The notes under the pieces were generated by a model, which worked only from the letters and a program-made list of their open reading frames with translations, was not told the DNA's origin and searched no databases. The position numbers were made by a program, and so were the translations under genes. 6,554 bases of DNA from Rubrobacter sp. (GTDB taxonomy: Bacteria; Actinomycetota; Rubrobacteria; Rubrobacterales; Rubrobacteraceae). The stretch lies in the NCBI GenBank assembly GCA_013815485.1, contig JACDGB010000106.1:1-6554 (forward strand). The letters run 5' to 3'. Positions 1-5,302 of the stretch are shown piece by piece (within the stretch, counting starts at the first letter, position 1; each line of letters opens with the position of its first letter).

Positions 1-1
1 A

Positions 2-1555
2 TCCGGTAACCCGAACCTGAAACCGGCGGAGGCAGAGACGTACCGGGAGGCGCTCATCCCCGAGATGCGCAAGGCTGGCATAACGACGGCCCTGCGCATG
101 TCCGCCTTTTTGGGCAACGTCATGGTTGAGACGGCCCGGCTGGATACGCTGGAAGAGTACGGCAACGAGGCGTATTTCCGCTACGGACCAGATTCGGGCG
201 ACGGACTATACCTCGGCGACCAGTGGCGTTATCACGGCCGAGGTTTCCTCATGAACACCTGGCGGGACGCCTACGCTAACCTCTCGAAGGTACTCGGCGC
301 CGACCTCGTGGCGCGGCCTGACCTGCTGGAACGCCCGGACTACGCGGCCAAAGCCGCCATGTGGTTCTGGAAGCGGCACAACCTCAACGCATACGCCGAC
401 CGCAGGGAATTCAAGAAAGTCTGCGCCATCATCAACACCGGATCCGAGTATGGAGAGCCCAATCATTTGGCCGAGCGCACGCGCTTCTATGACCAGGCGA
501 GGCGCGTCCTTTCCAACGGCCCGAAAACCACGGACGGGCCAGACCGGGACGGACGTGGCCATGACAAACCGAGCCGCAACGGGCTCAACCGCGACGGCCT
601 CCCATGCATCAACCTGGCTGCCGTCGGGCAGGCTGATGAGACGGCCGCCTTCGTGCTTGCTTCGGGGATCCGGCGGACCGGGATCGGGGTCACCGTCACC
701 AACGGCGCCGACAACGTCTACGCCCTTGCAAAAGCCATGCGTTCCGAGCGTCTGGGTTATCGGCAGTTGTGGGTCCTCGGTGGTCCGGCCCTCGATGCCT
801 GCGACGACTACGGAGACCTCGCCAACTGGCCCGCAAGCCCGAAGACCGACTACTACGACCTCGCGGGCACGAGCCTCACGGGAACCTGCCGCCGGGCAGC
901 GGAGTTAGCCGACGAAAAGGCAAAGCAGGGCATCGGCCAGAAGTTTCTCCAGGAGATGGGCATGGCGGAGCCGGACGCCACGGAATCCCCGATAGCCGCC
1001 GTGGCGCTACCCCGAGGAGTGCCCGTGGCACCGGAGAGCCGCGCGCGGCAGCGTGACGAAGACCGCAAAGAAGACCGTCAGCGCCACGAAGAAGACGAAG
1101 AAGACCTCGCGCCTCGCCTGGAGGATTACGAGCCCAACGACTACGAGCGCCACGCAAGAAACGGCGGGCGTCACGAGGGAGAACATCGGCGCCGTGAAAA
1201 AGACCCCGAGCACCGCAAAGACACGCTGGAGCATCACGAGGAGCCGGTAGAGGAGACTGGAAGCGAGCGAGAATCTCCCGGAAAACCGGCCATCGCCAAG
1301 GAGCCGGCAAATGCCGTTCTGTCTGGGTCGCTGATCGACTCGCTGAAAAATAACACGGCCTTGATCACCTGGTTAGCCGGCGCGGCGGTGACCGGGTTCG
1401 TCGGAAGCGGAATTGTGGTGCCGGAGCAGTCGGAGGCCATGACGACCAGTCTCGTCACCATAATCCTGGTCGTCCTGGGACTCCTCTCCCGGCAGATGTC
1501 CTACGGCCCCGTTACCGTCAAGAAGAAGTACCGCAAGAAGAGAGACGACGAATAA
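2..1555 (+). CDS. GH19-type cell-wall hydrolase with C-terminal membrane hairpin (5' partial)
   Basis: Likely a peptidoglycan- or chitin-cleaving enzyme of the GH19 chitinase/endolysin group. The frame is open to the window edge, and the 21 codons before the first Met (65) already read like the GH19 start, so the true start is upstream. Numbering from Met 65: residues 1-150 are GH19-like. They hold Glu22 at the usual AHES position (here MVET), further Glu at 30/31, then YHGRGF (56-61) and AAKAAMWFW (94-102). The usual Q-x-T-G-R-x-N-Y stretch has become MNTWRDAY, so activity is uncertain. Residues about 180-290 form a compact domain with WVLGG (236-240), faintly like cell-wall-binding repeat 2. 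Residues 320-415 are an Asp/Glu/Arg/His-rich linker of doubtful frame. Two hydrophobic helices (about 431-452 and 459-475) and a tail rich in Lys/Arg end the protein, as in small phage holins. Phage or prophage origin is an inference. Confidence 0.75.
   Translation, partial: SGNPNLKPAEAETYREALIPEMRKAGITTALRMSAFLGNVMVETARLDTLEEYGNEAYFRYGPDSGDGLYLGDQWRYHGRGFLMNTWRDAYANLSKVLGADLVARPDLLERPDYAAKAAMWFWKRHNLNAYADRREFKKVCAIINTGSEYGEPNHLAERTRFYDQARRVLSNGPKTTDGPDRDGRGHDKPSRNGLNRDGLPCINLAAVGQADETAAFVLASGIRRTGIGVTVTNGADNVYALAKAMRSERLGYRQLWVLGGPALDACDDYGDLANWPASPKTDYYDLAGTSLTGTCRRAAELADEKAKQGIGQKFLQEMGMAEPDATESPIAAVALPRGVPVAPESRARQRDEDRKEDRQRHEEDEEDLAPRLEDYEPNDYERHARNGGRHEGEHRRREKDPEHRKDTLEHHEEPVEETGSERESPGKPAIAKEPANAVLSGSLIDSLKNNTALITWLAGAAVTGFVGSGIVVPEQSEAMTTSLVTIILVVLGLLSRQMSYGPVTVKKKYRKKRDDE
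1040..1247 (+). other. reading-frame anomaly inside the hydrolase linker
   Basis: Across this stretch the hydrolase frame gives a run of Glu/Asp/Arg/His with poor third-position GC; for example all six Glu codons between 1056 and 1107 are GAA. The +1 frame has strongly GC-rich third positions, with Lys almost always AAG and Thr ACG or ACC. It encodes a Lys/Thr/Ser/Ala linker starting MTKTAKKTVSATKK. That frame is closed by a stop at 993-995 upstream and another at 1248-1250. A pair of compensating frameshifts, one between about 996 and 1060 and one before 1248, would explain this. They could be real or assembly errors. A chance composition effect is the alternative. Confidence 0.5.
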
Positions 1556-1592
1556 AACACCCGCGCAACGAGTCCCCCCGTTCTGGCGCGGG
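1551..1592 (-). terminator. rho-independent terminator of the minus-strand block
   Basis: CCCGCGC (1560-1566) pairs perfectly with GCGCGGG (1586-1592). Inside it AACG (1567-1570) pairs with CGTT (1579-1582), leaving a three-base bulge and a C-rich loop. Read on the minus strand, the hairpin is followed at once by TGTTTTATTC, a good U-rich tail. It sits about 60 bases after the nuclease stop codon. On the plus strand the tail is poor in T, so it may stop the hydrolase transcript only weakly, although it begins right after that gene's stop codon. Confidence 0.7.
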
Positions 1593-1652
1593 ATGCTCGT
1601 TCGTTGCTCCGTGAGATCGCGGCAACCGTGTCGGTGGCACGATGGGCTTGTT

Positions 1653-2048
1653 CTATGCTGGCCCGGCCTGCGGGGTGGCGTGTCCGGCTTCGATCAGGGC
1701 GGTGGCGACGTCCCTGCCACCTTCGATCTCTATGGAGGCGACGTAGCGTCCGAAGGTAGTCGTGTCGCGTTCGGTGACGAGCCTGCACTTCGTGCCCGGC
1801 GGGATGAGGCTGACGAGAAAGTCCCTGGCCGCCTTTCCGCGTTCCCTCTCCTCCGGGGGGCCGGAGAAAAGCTCGGGAGCGAAGGCATCCTTTATGCGGA
1901 TCATGCGGTAAGCGTACTCGTCCATCCCGAGCGACACCATGACGTGGACAGTATCGCCATCCACGATACGCTCTATCACCGCGCGGTACGGGCCGTAGGG
2001 GACGCTCAGGCTCTCCGGCCATCCCTGGAACTGGACCGGCTTGCTCAT
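1653..2048 (-). CDS. staphylococcal-nuclease-like (SNase/TNase) protein
   Basis: Probable Ca-dependent nuclease fold of 131 residues, about the size of the bare SNase domain. Matches to the family are VDGDTV (29-34; Asp30 and Asp32 as metal-site Asp), Arg48, Asp54 and Glu59 in the YRMIRIKDAFAPE stretch, TFGRYVA (98-104; Arg101), and the closing DVATALIEAGHA. Arg48, Glu59 and Arg101 would correspond to the classical Arg35/Glu43/Arg87 set. The segment from Arg48 to Glu59 is about three residues longer than in staphylococcal nuclease. No signal peptide is visible, so it is probably cytoplasmic or phage-type rather than secreted. The N-terminal VPYGPYRAVIERIVDGDT pattern is like nuclease-like proteins of actinobacterial phages. 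The ATG at 2048 is backed by a good ribosome binding site. It lies 49 bases after the regulator gene with no terminator between, so co-transcription is likely. Confidence 0.88.
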   Translation of the reverse strand: MSKPVQFQGWPESLSVPYGPYRAVIERIVDGDTVHVMVSLGMDEYAYRMIRIKDAFAPELFSGPPEERERGKAARDFLVSLIPPGTKCRLVTERDTTTFGRYVASIEIEGGRDVATALIEAGHATPQAGPA

Positions 2049-2053
2049 GGCGT

Positions 2054-2057
2054 CTCC
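2054..2057 (-). promoter_or_regulatory. ribosome binding site of the nuclease gene
   Basis: GGAG (within CGGAGACGCC on the minus strand) lies five bases before the ATG at 2046-2048, and supports that start. Confidence 0.7.
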
Positions 2058-2097
2058 GATCTGCTCTCGCCGGTTTTGCGCGGGCGCTTCGGCAACT

Positions 2098-3045
2098 TCA
2101 TCGTTTCAGGAAGCTTCCGTGGAGGGACTGGGTCTCCGGTGAAGGCTTGAGACCATATTCGAGATCCAGGACCCGTTCGCACAGCCGGTACTGCCGCAAG
2201 GCCAGCGCCCGCAACCCGAGGCGAGCGTAGCTCTCCATCAACAGGCGATGGCTGTTCTCATGGCAACGGTCTTTCTCCAGCACGAGATAGCAAGCCCGAA
2301 TACATTCCTGAAACTGTCCGGTCTCGACGTAGTGGGAGGCCAGCCGGCACAGCACGTCGATATATGCGTTGGATAGCCGTTCGCGCTCGATCATGGTCCA
2401 GTCTTCGTAGAGGTCTTCGATCAGGTAATCGTCCCGATACAGGGCCAGAGCTTCCCCGTACTCCGACGCCGCTTCCGTCATCCGCCCGTGCCTTTCCAAG
2501 AAGCGGCCCCGCTCATAGCAGGCGTCGAACTCATCCACGTCCGTGGACACCCGCAACGCCGGATACAGACGGTAGCGTCCCTCGTCGAGCAACACGTAAT
2601 TCGAGGAAGTGGGGCAATCACCGAGGATCTTGCGCAGGGCATGCATGGCCGAGTTCAGCGACCATCTGGCTTTCTTCGCGCTCGACTCGGGCCACAACCA
2701 GCCCATCAAATAGTCCTGAGATACCGGACGCGCGCGGTTCGTCATCAGGTATTTAAGAATGGTCTGCGCCCGACCGTTGCGGCCCAAAGAGACGGCATCG
2801 CCATCCCGGAAAAGCTCGAAGCGTCCGAAGCAACGCGCCCAAAGAGAAGGTTGGAGATCCGAGACAGACCGCGGACCAGAGTACCCATGGTCCACCTCTT
2901 CGACGGCGCGCTGGATCTCCTCCAGAACAGCGCCCCTGGCACTGAACGCCGTCACTAGAGATCCATCGGAACGGCGCACGAAGAGCAGGTCCGGATCCCG
3001 CTCCAGATAGTATCCGGCCGGAATATTCAACGCCACTCCCTGCAT
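2098..3045 (-). CDS. BTAD/SARP-type transcriptional regulator
   Basis: DNA-binding regulator of 315 residues. Residues 72-162 form an OmpR/PhoB-type winged helix (CFGRFELFRDG, then LKYLMTNRARPVSQDYLMGWLWP and a recognition-helix region around RWSLNSAMHALRKILG). Residues about 168-310 are the helical BTAD domain with TPR-like pairs, ending in the typical LEYGLKPSPETQSLH. Residues 1-70 are an extra N-terminal part (starting MQGVALNIPAGYYLERDPDL) that I do not recognise and that may be a small sensory or partner domain. There are no AAA/NB-ARC or sensor domains, so it is a short SARP. The ATG at 3045 is chosen over a TTG 23 codons upstream because GGAG sits six bases before it and the TTG has no such site. 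SARPs usually activate nearby genes by binding direct heptamer repeats; targets here are unknown. The nuclease gene follows, and c-di-GMP-related genes precede it. Confidence 0.9.
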   Translation of the reverse strand: MQGVALNIPAGYYLERDPDLLFVRRSDGSLVTAFSARGAVLEEIQRAVEEVDHGYSGPRSVSDLQPSLWARCFGRFELFRDGDAVSLGRNGRAQTILKYLMTNRARPVSQDYLMGWLWPESSAKKARWSLNSAMHALRKILGDCPTSSNYVLLDEGRYRLYPALRVSTDVDEFDACYERGRFLERHGRMTEAASEYGEALALYRDDYLIEDLYEDWTMIERERLSNAYIDVLCRLASHYVETGQFQECIRACYLVLEKDRCHENSHRLLMESYARLGLRALALRQYRLCERVLDLEYGLKPSPETQSLHGSFLKR

Positions 3046-3051
3046 GGTTCT

Positions 3052-3055
3052 CTCC
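3052..3055 (-). promoter_or_regulatory. ribosome binding site of the regulator gene
   Basis: GGAG (in TTTGGAGAGAACC) lies six bases before the ATG at 3043-3045 and decides the start. GGTT and AACC on either side could form a four-pair stem placing GGAG in the loop. Confidence 0.7.
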
Positions 3056-3064
3056 AAACCGCCG

Positions 3065-3179
3065 CTCGCGTCTGGCCCTTTTACGGGGCTTTCCCCGCGC
3101 GGCTCCTTTCCCAAAGGACGAATCTCGCGTCCCGTCCCTTCCCGACGAATTCAGGATATATGGTCGTGGACTCTCGCGT
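3065..3179 (-). repeat. three direct copies of heptamer ACGCGAG
   Basis: On the minus strand ACGCGAG occurs at 3179-3173, 3130-3124 and 3071-3065 (plus-strand CTCGCGT), start-to-start spacings 49 and 59 bases. The first two share an eighth base (ACGCGAGA). SARP proteins are known to bind heptamer direct repeats, but normally at 11- or 22-base spacing, so an operator role is only a suggestion. One further copy occurs inside a coding region at 6352-6358. Confidence 0.35.
3084..3132 (-). other. cluster of short stem-loops in the regulator 5' leader
   Basis: Three short perfect stems occur in sequence: GGACG/CGTCC (3116-3120 with 3128-3132), TCCTTT/AAAGGA (3104-3109 with 3113-3118) and CGGGG/CCCCG (3084-3088 with 3093-3097). 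The first two share bases 3116-3118 and so exclude one another. The last lies about 35 bases before the start codon. No U-run follows, so this is not an ordinary terminator. No known riboswitch consensus was recognised. Confidence 0.35.
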
Positions 3180-3232
3180 ATCCCCCAAATGTACTAATTT
3201 TCGGAGCGAACCCCCGTGAAGCTTTGGAAAAC

Positions 3233-5284
3233 CTATCCCGCGGAGCTGGACCGGGACGCTTCGATCTCCGTCTCCAGAAGAGCTGCTACTACCTCCGGGT
3301 CGAAGCGGCTGCCGGAGCCACGGGTGATCTCCTCCAGCGCCGCCTCCCTGGGTATGCCGTATCCATACGGCCGGTCGCGCATCATCGCGTCGAATGCGTC
3401 GGCCGCGGAGACGATGCGCGCCGAAATCGGTATGCTCCCGCCGCGCAGTCCGTCCGGGTATCCTTCGCCGTCGAACCGCTCGTGATGATGTTTGACTACC
3501 GCGAGCGCGGAGGCCAGATCCTGGATGGGCGCGAGCATACTGGCTCCCTGGGCCGGGTGGCGGCGGATAACCTCGAACTCCTCTTCCGTCAGGCGGCCTG
3601 GCTTCTGGAGGATGTGATCCGGAACCCCGATCTTGCCCACATCATGCAACATGGCGCCGAGAACGAGGACCTCGATCTGGTCAGGAGACAGGTGGAGCTT
3701 GGAGCCGACGCGCCGGGAGATTCCAGCGACGCCCCGCAGGTGGTCGCTGATGCGCGGGTCCCGAGTCTCCAGGGTCGCCACGAAAGCCCGCACGACGCCG
3801 TTGGTTCTCCTGTCTCCTTCCGCGGACCTGGTCACGTCGGCGACTCCTTCAGTCCGCTCTCCAGCAGCCGCGAGGGCGCGCATGGCGGTTTCGATGATGC
3901 CTTCCACGTCCTCATCCCCTGCCTCGGCGAAGGCAATACCCGTGGAGACGGTCAGAGGAAACGCGGAGGCGGCCGCCTCTTGCGCGATGCTCCGTTCTAA
4001 GCTAGAGACTGCGGCGCGTGCCCTGGATTCTCCCGAGCCACCGAGGACGGCCACGAAGGTTTCCTCTTCGTAGCGGAAGACGAGACGCTGGTCTGCCGCC
4101 AGCCTCTCCCCGAGCCGCCGTACGAGCGCGTCTTTCACCACCGGACCACGCCTCCGTCCGAAACGCCGGATCCCATCCACCCCAACCGCTATCACCGCGA
4201 GCGCTCGGCCGCGCACGAGATCCCGCCGCAACACGCGAAGGAGCGAGGCGCGGTTCGGGAGGCGGGAGGCCGGGTCCCGGCCCCCAGGCGCATCCTTGGC
4301 CGCTTCGAGCACACGCGCCACCGTCCCGGCGAGCAGCTTCAATATACGCTCATCCTCGGCGTCGAATTCCTTACCCCCAACTACGATGGCGCCCCACTTC
4401 TCGCTCTTTGCCAGACCCACCGGCACCGCCATGAAGCCCTCTATTCCGTGGACCGGCTCGTCGCTGCGCACGGTGTCGCCTTCGAGGCAGCTCCACAGCA
4501 CGAGGCGTTGTATCGCGGGGTGCCACCAACTCGGACAGACGTCGGGGTCCCCGGCGAGAACCGTCCGGTGCGAGCCTCCTTCCAACGCGGCGACGTGCGC
4601 GTAAGAGCCTTCACTCACCGAACGAGCCGCCCCCGCCGTCCACCCGAGGATGCCCTCGATATCCAGCACTCCGAGCGCCGGGCCGAGATCCGAGACCAAG
4701 ATCTCCACGTTCCTGGTACGTCCCTGCTCGATGGCGATGGTCCTCGACAGGCCGGAATTCAAAGACTCCAGAGAGCGCGTCTCAATCCCGAGCGCGCCAG
4801 CAACCACGCAGAAAAGCGCCACGAAGCCCACCCGAGGCCCCATGACGAAAGGAGAAAGGTCTCCCAGATTTCCCACGGCTATTCCCACCGCCAGCAGATA
4901 ACTGCCCGAGAGCGCGGCGGTCGCGACAAAGATCTTGACGAACGTCGCGGCCCGGACCACCTGCAACGCCGCCACAAGATACAGCGGGAAGAATGGAGAG
5001 CTTTCTCCACCCGTGCCGGCGATCAACATACACAATAATACGGAGTCCACCAGCGGACGGGCGAATTCCGCCCGCACGATAAAGCCAGGGCGCTCGAAGA
5101 CCAGTAGTGCTCCGAAGAGCAGCGCGAGGCCCGCTGCGAGGTAGGCTCCCGGCGTTTCGGAAGAAGATTGCGTATTCATCATCAGCACGACGACGGATCC
5201 GGCCAGAGCTATTCGCAGTAGACCGGCTTTCGGCGCGGGTGCCGTCGTGAAAGGTTCGCCGGTATGCTGTTCCGCCAGTCTCAT
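3233..5284 (-). CDS. membrane GAF - degenerate GGDEF - HD-GYP protein, probable c-di-GMP phosphodiesterase
   Basis: A 683-residue inner-membrane signalling protein. Six hydrophobic helices (about 21-37, 46-63, 77-90, 97-110, 113-138, 150-167), with TGGESSPFFPLYL between helices three and four, form the sensor. A GAF-like domain follows (about 190-330). The GGDEF domain (about 335-475) is dead by sequence: the signature is EEETF (406-410), the loop after Asp370 has lost the usual Lys, Asn, Asp and His, and no RxxD inhibitory site is seen. The HD-GYP domain (about 495-675) is complete: His515, His547-Asp548 with Lys551, His576, His600-His601-Glu602, GYP 608-610 and Asp629. This fits hydrolysis of c-di-GMP; a cGAMP-type substrate cannot be excluded. 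The ATG at 5284 lies 18 bases after the upstream gene's stop with only a weak ribosome site, which suggests translational coupling. Confidence 0.93.
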   Translation of the reverse strand: MRLAEQHTGEPFTTAPAPKAGLLRIALAGSVVVLMMNTQSSSETPGAYLAAGLALLFGALLVFERPGFIVRAEFARPLVDSVLLCMLIAGTGGESSPFFPLYLVAALQVVRAATFVKIFVATAALSGSYLLAVGIAVGNLGDLSPFVMGPRVGFVALFCVVAGALGIETRSLESLNSGLSRTIAIEQGRTRNVEILVSDLGPALGVLDIEGILGWTAGAARSVSEGSYAHVAALEGGSHRTVLAGDPDVCPSWWHPAIQRLVLWSCLEGDTVRSDEPVHGIEGFMAVPVGLAKSEKWGAIVVGGKEFDAEDERILKLLAGTVARVLEAAKDAPGGRDPASRLPNRASLLRVLRRDLVRGRALAVIAVGVDGIRRFGRRRGPVVKDALVRRLGERLAADQRLVFRYEEETFVAVLGGSGESRARAAVSSLERSIAQEAAASAFPLTVSTGIAFAEAGDEDVEGIIETAMRALAAAGERTEGVADVTRSAEGDRRTNGVVRAFVATLETRDPRISDHLRGVAGISRRVGSKLHLSPDQIEVLVLGAMLHDVGKIGVPDHILQKPGRLTEEEFEVIRRHPAQGASMLAPIQDLASALAVVKHHHERFDGEGYPDGLRGGSIPISARIVSAADAFDAMMRDRPYGYGIPREAALEEITRGSGSRFDPEVVAALLETEIEASRSSSAG

Positions 5285-5302
5285 CGCGCCGCCACCGGCA
5301 CC

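Larger units (their letters stand above)
3046..3232 (-). promoter_or_regulatory. leader/promoter region of the regulator gene
   Basis: This is the only long gap in the minus-strand block. Its upstream half (about 3150-3235) is richer in A and T than the surroundings, with TATATCC near 3154-3160 as a possible -10, but no convincing -35 at normal spacing. The half nearest the gene can fold into small hairpins. No strong terminator follows the preceding gene, so the regulator may be read both from its own promoter and by read-through. Confidence 0.4.

Noticed and set aside
65..67. Met at 65 as the start of the hydrolase
   Set aside because: The frame is open back to base 2 and the upstream codons (NLKPAEAETYREALIPE) already match the start of the GH19 domain, so the gene is cut by the window edge.
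603..930. Confident cell-wall-binding repeat 2 (CWB2) assignment for the hydrolase middle domain
   Set aside because: Only WVLGG and a general alternation of strands resemble the family; the usual repeated motifs are missing, so I mention it only as a faint likeness.
876..1310. Minus-strand open frame of 144 codons opposite the hydrolase linker
   Set aside because: Arg/Pro/Leu/Ala-rich low-complexity product with no domain, typical of an antisense shadow.
3112..3114. TTG at 3114 as the regulator start
   Set aside because: No ribosome site, and the added 23 residues look like translated leader; the ATG at 3045 has a strong GGAG.
3150..3215. Sigma-B-like or sigma-70-like promoter with defined -35 and -10
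   Set aside because: TATATCC and GGGGATAC look like -10 elements, but no matching -35 lies at an acceptable distance.
3046..3232. A c-di-GMP riboswitch in the regulator leader
   Set aside because: The neighbours make it tempting, but I could not find the conserved GEMM-I or class II core sequences.
3044..4000. Long plus-strand open frame of 318 codons opposite the GGDEF-HD-GYP gene
   Set aside because: It is a GC-rich antisense shadow: no recognisable domain, and the opposite strand carries unmistakable HD-GYP motifs over the same bases.
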